Origin: Nannobrachium achirus
Taxonomy: Eukaryota; Chordata; Actinopteri; Myctophiformes; Myctophidae
DNA: 64,000 nt
Direction: 5' to 3'
NCBI GenBank assembly: GCA_963921795.1
Contig: OY997647.1
Coordinates: 66,221,656 to 66,285,655, forward strand
Below are positions 1 to 11,206 of the stretch, in pieces. The translations under genes were made by a program, and so were the position numbers. Position 1 is the first letter of the stretch; the number at the start of each line of letters is the position of its first letter. The notes under the pieces are model-generated. The model did not search any database. It was not told where the DNA came from and saw nothing but the letters and a program-made list of their open reading frames with translations.

Positions 1-228
1 CCCCGCCCCCTCTTCTGATTGGCCGAAACTTGATTGTTCCTTTTTTGGCTGTTACTCATCAACCGTTTATCGTACAGAGTTGTGGCTGGTATCATATGAC
101 TTGATTAAGAGTCCTTAACCTTAATTGACGCTTCCTTCGCCAAACAGGAAGTGCCCTTCACCAAACAGGAAGTGCCTCTATAACTCATGAACCGTTTGTC
201 GTACAGCCTCGCGGCTGGTGTCATAATT
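1..228. repeat. Duplicated 43-bp motif in AT-rich intergenic DNA
   Basis: A motif of about 43 bp (ACTCAT, then AACCGTTT, then GTACAG, then GGCTGGT) occurs at about 53-98 and again at 182-224 with a few changes. A shorter repeat (CAAACAGGAAGTGCC) occurs twice between 140 and 175. No gene was seen here. Confidence 0.6.
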
Positions 229-518
229 TTTTTTTTCTCAAAAATTTTTTTTTCTCAAAAATTTTTTTTTCTCAAATTTTTTTTCCTCAAAAATTTTTTT
301 TTCTTAAAATGTTTTTTTCTCAAAAAAATTTTTTTCTCAATTTTTTTTTTTCTCAAATTTTTTTTTTCTCAAATCTTTTTTTTTCTCAAATTTTTTTTTC
401 TCAAATTTTTTTTTCTCAAAAAATTTTTTTCTCAATTTTTTTTTCTCAAAAACTTTTTTTCTCAAATTTTTCTTTTCTCAAAATGTTTTTTTTCTCAAAT
501 TTTTTTTTGAGAAAAACT
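217..518. repeat. T-rich low-complexity tract
   Basis: Runs of 7-11 T are separated by CTCAAA about every 16-20 bp. The reading frames through it (long F/K/S-rich peptides) are a product of the composition. A similar pyrimidine/purine tract lies inside the TTAA-bordered elements at 27112 and 62933. Confidence 0.9.
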
Positions 519-725
519 TTAAACTATCGTTAGTGTGCGACCCGTGATAACGGCCAAAAATGCGCCAAAACGCCACTAATTAGTCGAAATGGCTGACTTC
601 CTGTTTGGTTTCTGATTGGCTGCTGGCCTTGTGACGTGGGTAGAGCTGCGAGGGCCCGGTCATCGCTGCTTGCAGCTTTAATAGTGTTTGTAATTGTTTC
701 TTGCATTTTTGTATGAGCAGGGAAC

Positions 726-826
726 ATAGAACCTTTTTTAGGTAAAAGGGGAACATAGAACCATTTCTTTGTGAAAGCAGGTGGGGAACATAGAACCTGG
801 GGAACATAGAACCTGGGGAACATAGG
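726..826. repeat. Short tandem repeat, GGGAACATAGAACC units
   Basis: About five imperfect copies of GGGAACATAGAACC lie here, the last three nearly contiguous. This is a small local tandem expansion with no coding signal. Confidence 0.8.
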
Positions 827-2202
827 TTGGACCCCATCCCGGGTTGTCCCACACGGTCACCCTAGTTATTATCATCTTTTACATTTAAGTGACTGAAGAG
901 CAACAGAAGCAGTTGGTGGTCTCGTGCTGGTTGGGATGCCTGGTTGGACTGGGAGCTGTGCAAGACGGATCATCCATCTGCTCATCCATCTGCTTCACCA
1001 ACCTGTGCTTGCTTTCTCTTAAAAAAGACTTATACCCAGTTTGACAATAAACCTGTTACAACTTATATTTTTCAAGCTGTCATTTGTCTGTCATGTTAAT
1101 AGTTGCTGTTCTAAAATCACATCACAAAACTAGCTGGCAAGTCAGTCCTCATTTTGAGAGTGAAGCATACCACTGTACAAAATAAATTATTTCTTTATCA
1201 AAAGTTCATCAGGAATATGTGTGAGCTGACTTTAGAGTTCAATATAAAGTGGGGGTACCAAAGCGTACTCCAACGAAGTACAATATGGTTGTGTAAAGAG
1301 TAAATCCCTAAGCTGATATTGAAAGGAAAACTTAAAGCATGCTGAACATTAGTTTATGATGTGTGTATGTGTGTCTTAACATTTGTTTTAGGACGTAGGA
1401 TGACAGGTGAGACCCCACATTTGTAAAACATGTTTAGTTTTGAATCTGTAAATTAAGTGAGTTTGGAACACATCACATCATGTTTCATAAAGGAAAAATA
1501 CAACAATTGTGATATGATTGATTCCCTGTCACAATACTATTTTGGAATTGACAGTTGTTGCCTACTGAAGGTGCCATTTATATTGGATTTATGGATAAAG
1601 GCAAACTATAATCTCAGTATCTCACGAATGACAATTGTTGGGTTAAGTCCTAATGAGACTTGTGAAAATGTGTGATAGGACGATCAATAAAATACATAGA
1701 TTAGTCTTGATCCAAGGCTAAGTATTTATCCGTATAAAATGGATAAGATCAAACCCAAAAATAAATAAACAGTGACACCTACTGGTTAAAGATAACATTT
1801 TATTTATTAACGGTGTTTATAGGGCTACAGCATACAGCAAAACCATGATTCAGCCCTAAGATAAAGCCTCTTTGAGAAAATTGGGTCAAATAAATGTGTC
1901 AAGTTATATACTCATCTCCGCATAGAACGTTATGCAGTGTATAGTGCATAATATGCATAAACAATACTGTTAACTCTGAACCGGAAGAAATAGGCGATCT
2001 TGAGATTGGGAGACATTGAAAACAGCTCCGCGGGTGGTGAAGAAAAATCATTGCAGTTTCTACGAGGCGTAGCAGTGCTAATCCCTCCCTCCCTCACATC
2101 ACAGACACTCTGCTCGCTCGAATTTGCCTCTGCTCGCGCGCAGATTAGTCTGTACACGCTCGCAAATCGCCATGTACACTTTCTCAAATCAAGATTAGAA
2201 GC
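827..2202. other. No recognisable gene
   Basis: I see only short frames and no recognisable domain, splice-bounded exon or strong repeat in this AT-rich stretch. Confidence 0.5.
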
Positions 2203-2600
2203 GCTCGCATGTTTTCAGTGTCCCCTGCTCGCTTTGGCCAAATATTGCATCGACATATCGAGGAATATGTTTCAATTTAGAGAGCAACAGTCTCAACTAA
2301 TTTGAGCATGTGTAGAAGGGGATTTGAGGTCGCAAAAGACGATTTGTGAACGTGTAGACAGGCAGTTGAGGTTGTAAAAGTAAATGTGTACGTACAGATG
2401 TCAGTTTACAACCTCTCGAATCATCATGTGCAGATGCTCGCATTTTTTCAGTGTCGCCTGCTCGCTTTTGCCAAATATTGCATCGGCATATCGAGGAATA
2501 TGTTTCAATTTAGAGAGCAACAGTCTCAACTAATTTGAGCATGTGTAGAAAAGGATTCGAGGTCGCAAAAGACGATTTGTGAACGTGTAGACAGGGATTT
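2203..2600. repeat. Direct duplication of about 165 bp, offset 233 bp
   Basis: The sequence from 2203 to about 2365 (GCTCGCAT ... GTGTAGACAGG) is repeated from 2436 to about 2600 with scattered substitutions. Both copies include AGAGCAACAGTCTCAACTAA. The divergence suggests it is not recent. Confidence 0.8.
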
Positions 2601-2758
2601 GTATTTTTTTTGCCTTTTCACGTTCAAATTCCATCATACAATTCAGAGGTACGACTGCACAACTCTTAATATACAACTGCTCAACATCAGAAATCTCTTC
2701 TCTCCAATAAGAATCAATAATAACTCCATATTTGCACTCCTTTAAGGCTTGCCTAAGG

Positions 2759-3003
2759 GTGTTCCACATGTAGTATAGCAGGAGAACGAGTTAGAGCCTT
2801 TTATAGTGTTAAATCGGGGTTGAACATGATTAGTGGAGCTGCCTCTGGTGTTGTGATCGTTTATAGAACTGTTTTGAATGCAACTTCAAACCATAAATAA
2901 CAACAACAACAGCCAAGATGAGTATTTACAGAGAAAGGCCGTTCCCCACCGGGCATGATGGTAAGGTCCACTTTTTGGCTTCCTCAGAGACTGACTGATT
3001 GAT

Positions 3004-3052
<49 letters not shown>

Positions 3053-3380
3053 ATTAGAAGTTTGCATTGGAAAAGGGTACAGTTTCATGACTGGTACAAG
3101 GTCAACTAAAAGGAGACCTTAGTAAGCCTTGCGGCTTATTTACACAGGAATATGCATCTCATATAACTTTGAATGACAGACAAATAGAACACAGTACTAT
3201 GCAGAGGATATCAATTAAGGCTTTCGGCAGGGCGTTCCACATGTTAGTGGTGTAGCAGGAGAACGCATTTGAACCTTTTTTTGAGGCAAATCTGGGTTGA
3301 ACGTGATCTGTGGAGCTGCCTCTGGTGTTGTAGTTGTGGACATCCTTGACGTTTAGGAAGTATTTTGTCTTGGGGCCCAC
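2759..3380 (-). mobile_element. LINE reverse-transcriptase C-terminal fragments
   Basis: On the minus strand, 3380-3159 translates to HNYNTRGSSTDHVQPRF followed by MWNALPKAL. HNYNTR...WNALP is the kind of C-terminal motif seen in many non-LTR retrotransposon ORF2 proteins. A related, more decayed copy covers about 2760-2880. Both are short and broken. The clade cannot be fixed from this fragment. Confidence 0.55.
2998..3054. repeat. (GATT)n microsatellite
   Basis: Thirteen or so tandem GATT units, interrupted once near the start. Confidence 0.95.
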
Positions 3381-4008
3381 CAGACCAAACTTGACTCCAT
3401 AACGGACTCTGAGATTGAAATTCAGTCATCAGGAATGGTAAGGAGCCTAAAGGAGGTGGTGTTTGCACGTATATAAGAATGTCAAATGTAATCCGTCGTT
3501 CTGACCTATGAAATGAATCTCCACTCTGCCACCCTGGCCACAATATGACCTCCGCTTGGTTCGAAGATTTCTAGCGGAAGTGATGCGTTCAACAGAAGTT
3601 GCGTCATGCGGTGCGGGTCATGTTTACATTCCCCAGCGAATGTAACACACAAACAGATTGTAGCTCTTAACTCGCTCTTAATAGGTGTAACTTTGTCAGA
3701 ATCCATGTTTTTGTTTGGATATTGTTTATTGAGACGTAGACCAGATTTTTTCCAGCGGGGAATAAGTTTGCAGGAACACTGCACCGTGAAAAAAAATAAG
3801 AAATACAACTTCCGGGAAAATTCAGCCCCACCTCCTAGAACGGTCTCTGCCTCATATTGTCACCAGACCTTTCTCTTCACAGATGAGTAAGCCTGGCTAT
3901 GCGAGGGCGAGGCTACCACTCTCCTGGTTGGTTTTCATAGTGAGTAAACAGTGTGATCCGGTCTAGAGCCCGCCTACTGTATCCGCTCGTTTACACTCAC
4001 ACATTTTG

Positions 4009-4201
4009 GCCCTAAACCATAAACCCCTGAAATGCGTTGCCTTTTTTCACTATTTTGAAAAACATGTTTAAATAGTTCAAATAGCCGATCTACATCAACA
4101 CGTTGTGAGCTTGTAGATCAGCTATTCAAACTATTTAAAATGTTTTTCAAAATAGTAAAAAGTTTAGGGGTTTAGGTTTCAGCGTGGACGGAATTAGGGC
4201 C
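4009..4201. repeat. Palindromic element with hairpin core
   Basis: Outer arms (CCCTAAACC...AAACCCCTGAAA on the left, TTTAGGGGTTTAGGTTTC...TTAGGGC on the right) surround inner arms ATTTTGAAAAACATG and CATTTTAAATAG-like sequence. A copy of the dispersed GATCTACAAGC hairpin (4081-4127) lies at the centre. It may be a MITE. Confidence 0.65.
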
Positions 4202-4512
4202 CTTTATTTTATATCCTCTATGGTGGAACTACTTCACCAGTTTACTGTAAACCACCTGATTTAGGGGAAGATGCAAGAGACGTAGTTTACAGCAGGGTTT
4301 CAGTGTGGTTTCCTTTGTATTTACTGTTTGTGAATGTAGTGTAAGCTATTTTACAGTTAAACAGTTTTAGGCTACAATGAAAATAATCCGATCAATATTT
4401 TAGTAAAGCAACTGCTGAACCAGTGGACATCTCAAAGCTGCAGTCCATAACTTAGTTTAGTGAATAAAACATTATTTTAACCATGGTAGAGTATGTTCAT
4501 TAATTCCGACAC

Positions 4513-4552
4513 TAACCCTATCTCTAACCCTAACCCTAAACCTAACCCCTAT
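4513..4552. repeat. Degenerate TAACCC-like repeats
   Basis: Five or six CTAACC/TAACCC-type units with variants. They sit inside a short family also seen at about 52975-53060 (CCGACACTAACCCTA ... AGAAGTCAATGTC), so they are part of a dispersed repeat rather than a telomere remnant. Confidence 0.6.
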
Positions 4553-5507
4553 GGAAGTGTCGCCACTGCGACAATAAGAAGTCAATGTCGGATTGGTGAC
4601 ATGTCGTAATGGAGACATGTTCCCGTGTTCCCAATAAATAGTATCATTAACATGATATTCCAACGTCTACCTCAGACCAGCTGTTAGTTCTGTTGTTAAA
4701 ACAGCTGTGTCTCTGTGGTCTAGTAGGACCCCTGTTGGTTGACAAGAGTTACTGCATGCATCTGCATCTACTGTAGTCTCAGCATTATGTTGGTGATATT
4801 GTTGCCTCATAGCAGGTTTACAGTTAATATTTGAATTAGGGATGTCGGCGGGTAGCCGATCGTTAAGAAATAACCGGGTTATGCTTAACGGTTTCATGGT
4901 TAATTTTCATAATAATATGATGGCATTGTCCTGGTCCTGGATAGCCTCGCGTAGCCAGGCTTACTCATCTGCCAAGAGAAAAGCCTGGTCAAGATATGAG
5001 GCAGAGACCGTTCCAGGAGGTGGGGCTGAATTTACAACCGGAAGTTGTATATTTTTCACAGGTGCTGTGTTCCTCCAAACGTGTTCCCCGCTGGAAGAAA
5101 ATCTGGTCTCCTGCTCCGTCGGCTGCGCTCGCAATAAACAATATACAAACATTGATTCGGGCGATGTTACACCTATTAACAGTGAGTTAAGAGCTACAAT
5201 CTATTTTAGTTTGTTTCGCTGGGGAATGTTAACAGACCCGCACCGCATGACGTAATGTCCGTTATGATGAAGCAGGGCTTTGCTTTACCAAAAGACGTAC
5301 ACATTTGAAACTCGGAGATACAAGGTTTCTGCCCGACAGTGACGATATTTTAGTGATTATGTTGCAAGGAAAACGTTGAGATAATAGCTATTTTGGTTAG
5401 AACTGACTGAAAATAACTTTGTACTTCAAGTTTAAAATGATACTAAATATTTTTTCAAGTGTCCAAATGAATTCCAAATATTATCAAATTATCTCGCGGC
5501 AACCCTG

Positions 5508-7826
5508 GGTCCTGGATACTGGTGTTTGACTATGAGGATGTAGTCTCGCGTAGCCAGACAACTATTCCACAATCTCTGAATGCTATATAGAGTCTGGAAC
5601 AGCAGCTCCCGAACGGCGAGTATCGAAAACGGGCATTAACGTTCAAAAAAATATATTTTAAAATGTCATTTCTGCTAAGCAGCAAGCTAAACATGCTTGT
5701 ATGATTTTTATTTATATAATGATAAATATGTGTGATGTGAGACTGAAACGGAAGTGACGTGAGGGCTTCACTTCCGCTTCATCTCGCAGTCATCGTTTCT
5801 ATTTCCGTCTGCCAGACTGTCTGCCGGGAGCATTTGACCAAATCGCGGAGGCAACAGTCTGGCCACGCGAGACTAATGAGGATGTGATCCTGGATACTGG
5901 TGTTTGACTATGAGGATGTGATCCTGGATACTGGTGTTTGACTATAGGGATGTGATCCTGGATACTGGTGTTTGACTATAGGGATGTGATCCTGGATACT
6001 GGTGTTTGACTATAGGGATGTGATCCTGGATACTGGTGTTTGACTATAGGGATGTGATCCTGGATACTGGTGTTTGGCTATAGGGATGTGATCCTGGATA
6101 CTGGTGTTTGACTATAGGGATGTGAACCTGGATACTGGTGTTTGACTATAGGGATGTGATCCTGGATACTGGTGTTTGACTATGAGGATGTGATCCTGGA
6201 TACTGGTGTTTGACTATAGGGATGTGATCCTGGATACTGGTGTTTGACTATAGGGATGTGATCCTGGATACTGGTGTTTGACTATAGGGATGTGATCCTG
6301 GATACTGGTGTTTGACTATAGGGATGTGAACCTGGATACTGGTGTTTGACTATAGGGATGTGATCCTGGATACTGGTGTTTGACTATAGGGATGTGATCC
6401 TGGATACTGGTGTTTGACTATAGGGATGTGATCCTGGATACTGGTGTTTGACTATAGGGATGTGATCCTGGATACTGGTGTTTGACTATAGGGATGTGAA
6501 CCTGGATACTGGTGTTTGACTATAGGGATGTGAACCTGGATACTGGTGTTTGACTATAGGGATGTGATCCTGGATACTGGTGTTTGACTATAGGGATGTG
6601 ATCCTGGATACTGGTGTTTGACTATAGGGATGTGAACCTGGATACTGGTGTTTGACTATAGGGATGTGATCCTGGATACTGGTGTTTGACTATAGGGATG
6701 TGATCCTGGATACTGGTGTTTGACTATAGGGATGTGATCCTGGATACTGGTGTTTGACTATAGGGATGTGATCCTGGATACTGGTGTTTGGCTATAGGGA
6801 TGTGATCCTGGATACTGGTGTTTGACTATAGGGATGTGATCCTGGATACTGGTGTTTGGCTATAGGGATGTGATCCTGGATACTGGTGTTTGACTATAGG
6901 GATGTGATCCTGGATACTGGTGTTTGACTATAGGGATGTGAACCTGGATACTGGTGTTTGACTATAGGGATGTGATCCTGGATACTGGTGTTTGACTATA
7001 GGGATGTGATCCTGGATACTGGTGTTTGACTATAGGGATGTGATCCTGGATACTGGTGTTTGACTATGAGGATGTGATCCTGGATACTGGTGTTTGACTA
7101 TAGGGATGTGATCCTGGATACTGGTGTTTGACTATAGGGATGTGATCCTGGATACTGGTGTTTGACTATAGGGATGTGATCCTGGATACTGGTGTTTGAC
7201 TATAGGGATGTGAACCTGGATACTGGTGTTTGACTATAGGGATGTGATCCTGGATACTGGTGTTTGACTATAGGGATGTGATCCTGGATACTGGTGTTTG
7301 ACTATAGGGATGTGATCCTGGATACTGGTGTTTGACTATAGGGATGTGATCCTGGATACTGGTGTTTGACTATAGGGATGTGAACCTGGATACTGGTGTT
7401 TGACTATAGGGATGTGAACCTGGATACTGGTGTTTGACTATAGGGATGTGATCCTGGATACTGGTGTTTGACTATAGGGATGTGATCCTGGATACTGGTG
7501 TTTGGCTATAGGGATGTGATCCTGGATACTGTTGTTTGGCTATAGGGATGTGATCCTGGATACTGGTGTTTGACTATAGGGATGTGAACCTGGATACTGG
7601 TGTTTGACTATAGGGATGTGATCCTGGATACTGGTGTTTGACTATAGGGATGTGAACCTGGATACTGGTGTTTGACTATAGGGATGTGATCCTGGATACT
7701 GGTGTTTGACTATAGGGATGTGATCCTGGATACTGGTGTTTGGCTATAGGGATGTGATCCTGGATACTGTTGTTTGGCTATAGGGATGTGATCCTGGATA
7801 CTGGTGTTTGACTATGAGGATGTGAT
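5508..7826. repeat. 34-bp minisatellite, about 57 units
   Basis: The unit is built of GGGATGTGATCCTGG, ATACTGGTGTTTGACTATA. Units run from 5876 to about 7826, with a first unit at 5508-5540 split off by the MITE at 5541. Variants (GAACCT for GATCCT, GAGGATG for GGGATG, TGGCTA for TGACTA, TGTTGTTTGG) recur in clusters, suggesting unit-block turnover. The unit is not a multiple of three and contains stops, so it is not coding. Confidence 0.97.
5541..5875. mobile_element. MITE with TAGTCTCGCG termini, inserted in the minisatellite
   Basis: The element starts TAGTCTCGCGTAGCCAGAC and ends GTCTGGCCACGCGAGACTA, which are imperfect inverted repeats of about 19 bp. It is flanked by ATGAGGATG on both sides (5532-5540 and 5876-5884), an apparent 9-bp target duplication inside the first unit of the 34-bp minisatellite. 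A second family member lies at 59521-59880. No coding capacity; superfamily not assigned. Confidence 0.8.
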
Positions 7827-8196
7827 TTTGTTGGTTTGGTGTCGCTCGGCTGCTGGGTTTTGTTTTCCTCCTCCTCCTGCTGCTACTACTTGTCTTGCTT
7901 CTGCATGTTTGAAACCAAAGCTGGCTTGGAAATCAAATGGCAGCGCCGTCGCATGCTCGATTTTGTTAAGATTGACGATAAAACACGACACAAAGTAAGC
8001 GTATCCCTCGTCGTCAACATCCATGATGTCAAATCACATTAATGCGAGACACCCGGTACAGGGACGTGCTGGCCATTGGGAAAAGCGGGACAACTCCCGA
8101 ACGGCCGGTTCATTCCCGGCCATTAGGAAAAAAATAAAAATAAAATGTCGGCCTTCGTTCCATTTTGGGGGCTGGGCGGCCAACAAAGTAAATCGG
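7827..8196. other. No recognisable gene
   Basis: Short frames on both strands, no recognisable domain. The stretch carries CTCCCGAACGGCCGG-like sequence also seen in transposon remnants. Confidence 0.4.
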
Positions 8197-8434
8197 CACT
8201 GTCGGGCAGAAACCTTGTATATCCAAGTTTCAAATTTGTATTTTTTTTCGCAAAGCAAAGCCCTGCTTCATCATACAAGGCCGTCGCACAAAAGTAGTGA
8301 AAACAGCAGATTCACAAGCACAACGCACGTTGTGTGCTTGTAGATCGGCTGTTTTCACTAGTTTAAATCATTTTTTAAATGATAAATACAAAACAAACAG
8401 TTTTGGACGTACAAGGTTTCCACCCGACAACGAC
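8197..8434. repeat. Palindromic element with hairpin core
   Basis: The ends CACTGTCGGGCAGAAACC and GGTTTCCACCCGACAACG are inverted relatives. The centre (8295-8360) is a near-perfect palindrome TAGTGAAAACAGCAG ... CTGTTTTCACTA carrying the CACAAGCACAACG arm and its complement. It is related to the interior of the hAT element at 10246-10779 and to 5255-5510. Confidence 0.75.
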
Positions 8435-8965
8435 AAAATATAACTCATGTAATTGGCCCACTGGCTTGTCACTTGTCATGATCTGAAATGGCAAAGTAGC
8501 AGCAGCGCTATAGAGAGATCTCTCTCTAGAGCTAACCGTGAAACTATCTCTGGTCTAACGCTGTGTGGACCAGAGCTAACCGTGAAACATAGCCATATAT
8601 TATTATGCCAAGGTACTGCATTAGTGTTGTCGTGGTGAAAGCTTTCCGTGAGGCGATTTCTCCAACCAGAATACACTGCCCTGTCGCCAAATGACAGCGA
8701 AACGAGGAGAGAGAGAGAACGCTGCTGAGTTATCCCGAACGATCGGCCCAAAACACACTCGTTTTTAGGGGTACTTGGTGGATTTGATCCCGGGGACGGG
8801 GCCGATCATGTTTTGGGATCTGAACTGCGCAGCAAAAAAAGAAAATAAAAGAAAAAAAAGAAAAAAGAAATTTTAAAAATAATAATTCAAAACCGTAAAT
8901 TAACCGGTTAATGCTGACGGCCAACTGGTTGCTAAATTAACTGTTAGTGATTTGAAAGTAATTAC
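8435..8965. other. No recognisable gene; transposon remnants
   Basis: Contains AACCGGTTAATGCTGACGG near 8900, resembling the end of a DNA element whose other end may be near 4838 (GGGATGTCGGCGGG). No frame with a known domain. Confidence 0.4.
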
Positions 8966-9081
8966 CCCATATGTCAATGGCATATTATTGATAATACAGA
9001 ATGAGATTAAAAATATTACTGACACTGTTCTAGAAACGTGTTGTCTGCAACTATAAACTATTGTTCTTTTTTATTTTCCTA

Positions 9082-9082
<1 letters not shown>
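8966..9082 (+). repeat. Inverted-duplication arm (matches 39.23-39.35 kb)
   Basis: ATGTCAATGGCATATTATTG and CGTGTTGTCTGCAACTATAA match the other strand at about 39240-39335. This continues the inverted duplication of the NLR 5' flank. Confidence 0.8.

Positions 9083-9083
<1 letters not shown>

Positions 9084-9159
<76 letters not shown>
9084..9159. repeat. (TG)n microsatellite
   Basis: About 38 uninterrupted TG units. At the matching place in the inverted copy (about 39230) only CACAAGCACACAG is present, so the expansion is specific to this copy. Confidence 0.95.
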
Positions 9160-9160
<1 letters not shown>

Positions 9161-9162
<2 letters not shown>

Positions 9163-9626
9163 AAAGGACAACTTTGTTTTTTGCAACAAGGGTTCATATT
9201 TTAGATTGTAATTAGCAAATAGAAAAGATGAGTGTTAAAAAAAAAATTCATTTACTGCTTTTGTATCTTTTAGCATTTTAATGACTTTGATTTCAGTGGG
9301 TGGGGGCAAGTGTACAAGTGGCAAAATATGTATTTTTATACACAATAAGCCCATTCCCAAGATGCACAGCAATCCTTCATGGGCAGATGTGACTTATGGG
9401 GGCTGGTAGTGTTACTGTAAAGAAATCGCCGACTTATGGTGTCTAAAAATACATATTTAGCCACTTGCACACATGCCCCAACCACTGAAATCAAGGTGAT
9501 TAAAAACTATAGAAAAAAACAATAGAAAGAAGTAAATGAAAACATTTTAACACTCACCTTTTCTTTTCTCTAATTGCAATCTAAAATATGAATCCTTGAT
9601 GTAAAAAAATCAAAGTTGTCCTTTAA
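9161..9626. mobile_element. Palindromic TTAA-bordered MITE (AGGACAACTTTG family)
   Basis: TTAA at 9161-9164 and 9623-9626 borders the inverted ends AGGACAACTTTG and CAAAGTTGTCCT. The arms remain recognisable inverted copies for over 200 bp (for example TTCATATTTTAGATTG and CAATCTAAAATATGAA). A second member is at 51161-51636. TTAA borders suggest piggyBac-type mobilisation, but the terminal bases are not the canonical CCC. Confidence 0.8.
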
Positions 9627-9741
9627 GTTGTCCACTGGTCAAATGGCTGAAATGCTACCATAAAGGATGCTGATGGTTAATGCCATGCATCTCTAGCATG
9701 TTGTGTTTTCTGATGTATTTTATTGACTGTAACCTTGACAG

Positions 9742-9897
9742 GTTTAATAAAGAGCAACATGGAGAGCAAGAAGGAGGAAGATGACAAACATCACATCCAC
9801 AGAGCAGAGTCTCCAACACCCAGCTGTGTGTCTATGAAGAGTGACATGTCTAAAGGAAATCCCCTGACTTCAGTGAACCTGGACCTCCACACACACA
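9742..9897 (+). pseudogene. NLR first coding exon, frameshifted copy
   Basis: This is a plus-strand copy of the NLR start exon found on the minus strand at 39107-38951. A 3' splice site (CTTGACAG, ending 9741), an ATG at 9759 and a GTATGT donor after 9897 are all kept, and the frame opens MESKKEEDDKHHIHRAESP. Compared with the minus-strand copy one base is missing within AAATCCCCTGACTTC, so the coding part is 139 instead of 140 bases. The frame then changes to GNPLTSVNLDLHTH and leaves the splice phase wrong. The exon therefore looks inactivated, although its splice signals survive. It belongs to the inverted duplication of the NLR 5' region. Confidence 0.85.
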
Positions 9898-9950
9898 GTA
9901 TGTCAATATATACATATATTATATATACAATATATAAAACTATAACTAGC

Positions 9951-10245
9951 CCCATATAGAACCTCACCTCCGCTGGGCGATGTGTTGTTGGCTCTGTCTG
10001 CTGTCGAGGAACGGCTCCAAGGCGACAGGGGAAACCCCTTTAGCGGACATGAATCCAAAAAATAAGGGTAGTTCTCTTGTGCCGGTGGAAGGAAAACCGT
10101 ATTCTGCGAGCATGGAACTACCCTTTTTTGGGAGTGGTATGTCCGCGAAAGGGGTTTCCGTTCCTCGACAGCGGGCGGATGGGCCCATAGGACCTCACCA
10201 CGGCGCTAACAACAGATCGCCAGTGGAGGGCGAGGTTCTATAGGG
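9951..10245. mobile_element. Palindromic MITE, CCCTATAGAACCTC termini
   Basis: The ends CCCATATAGAACCTCACC and its counterpart GGGCGAGGTTCTATAGGG are inverted repeats of about 40 bp. The inner arms (AACCCCTTTAGCGGACAT and ATGTCCGCGAAAGGGGTT) also pair. It abuts the hAT element at 10246, which inserted at its right edge. Confidence 0.8.
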
Positions 10246-10779
10246 CAGGGGTTCCCAAACTTTTTTGTCTCAGGGCACCCCATAGATATTTGTTTCAATC
10301 CGAGGCACCCCTACATTATAATTTTCACTCCCAGCACCTTATATTTATAGCATATCGTCGTTGTCGGGTGGAAACCTTCTATGTCCAAAAACCGTTCGTT
10401 TTGTATTTATCATCTATAAAATGTTCTAAACTAGTGAAAACAGCAGATCTACAAGCACACAACGCCTCGCATCAGTCTTATACGATGAAGCAGGGCTTTG
10501 CTTTACCAAAAGAAGTACACATTTGAAACTTGGAGATACAAGGTTTCTGCCCGACAGTGACGATATTTTAGTGATTATGTTACGAGGAAAACGTTGAAAT
10601 AACAGCCATTTTGGTTAGAACTGACTGAAAATAACTTTGTACTTAAAGTTTAAAATGATACTAAATATTTTTTTCAAGCGTCCAAATGAATTCCAAATAT
10701 TATCAAATTATCTCGCGGCAACCCTGGACTGCCGTCGCGGCACCCCAGGGTGCCCCGTCACCCACTTTGATAACCCCTG
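10246..10779. mobile_element. Non-autonomous hAT element
   Basis: Starts CAGGGGTTCCCAAAC and ends GATAACCCCTG; it is flanked by CTATAGGG (10238-10245) and CTATAGAG (10780-10787), an 8-bp target duplication with one mismatch, as expected for hAT. Inside is one arm of the dispersed hairpin (AACAGCAGATCTACAAGC at about 10439). No transposase remains. Confidence 0.88.
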
Positions 10780-10787
10780 CTATAGAG

Positions 10788-11206
10788 GGTATGCACGTGA
10801 CATCACAGTTGCTGGAAGTTATGTAGGAACGCCTACTGAGTGGCAAAAAAACAATCTCTGCCATTGACGGCACATACACCCAAACAGAAAAGTCCTTTCT
10901 GATTGTATTTAACAAAGTTAAACTCAGCAACATTGCTGCTGTACTGAAAGCTTGAATTATCCTCTTTCTATCTGCAGAGTTTTTGTTTCATAACAATCCA
11001 CCATATTCCATAGATTGGAATAGCGTTAGGGTCTGTCTATACAACAGACCATGTTTTATTACTGTTTCTATTGGTATTCTTTTTGTAGTTTTTGCTGTTG
11101 TTTCAACATTGAAGAGCTAAAACGGGTCTACTCTCTCATACTAGATACAAATAAAACTACTTTTTCCATTCACATGATAAATGTATAAACATTTGTATGA
11201 TTCCAG
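10788..11206. other. Intron-like remnant of duplicated NLR copy
   Basis: Lies between the two plus-strand NLR exon copies. The end (AAATGTATAAACATTTGTATG before the 3' splice site) matches the intron flank of the minus-strand exon at 34650. Confidence 0.5.

Larger units (their letters stand above)
3955..4838 (+). repeat. Inverted-duplication arm (matches 39.35-39.93 kb)
   Basis: Blocks of this stretch match the other strand of 39350-39935 in order: GGTCTAGAGCCCGCCTACTG near 3960, TGTCCA...CTCAAAGCTGCAGTCC near 4425, and CTCAGACCAGCTGTTAGTTC near 4672. It is the outer part of a degenerate inverted duplication of the NLR 5' region. A later insertion of about 4.1 kb (4839-8965), including the 34-bp minisatellite, separates it from the continuation at 8966. 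Confidence 0.75.
3530..5260. repeat. Two inverted copies of a DNA-transposon fragment
   Basis: About 3530-3915 and about 4944-5260 are inverted relatives of each other. They share GATGAGTAAGCCTGGCTA / TAGCCAGGCTTACTCATC at the inner ends and the CACCGCATGACG region at the outer ends. The inner ends resemble the TAGTCTCGCGTAGCCAGAC termini of the element at 5541. The intervening kilobase belongs mostly to the inverted duplication described at 3955-4838. Confidence 0.6.

Noticed and set aside
187..533. Phe/Lys-rich open frames
   Set aside because: T-run low complexity, no start context or homology.
4513..4552. Interstitial telomere repeat
   Set aside because: Few, degenerate units inside a dispersed repeat also present near 52980; does not keep TTAGGG periodicity.
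5876..7826. CRISPR-like array
   Set aside because: Units are head-to-tail without unique spacers, in a vertebrate genome; it is a minisatellite. The same applies to 11836, 42013 and 45107.
7812..8042. Overlapping 64-70-codon frames
   Set aside because: No domain, no splice context, both strands open to the same degree.
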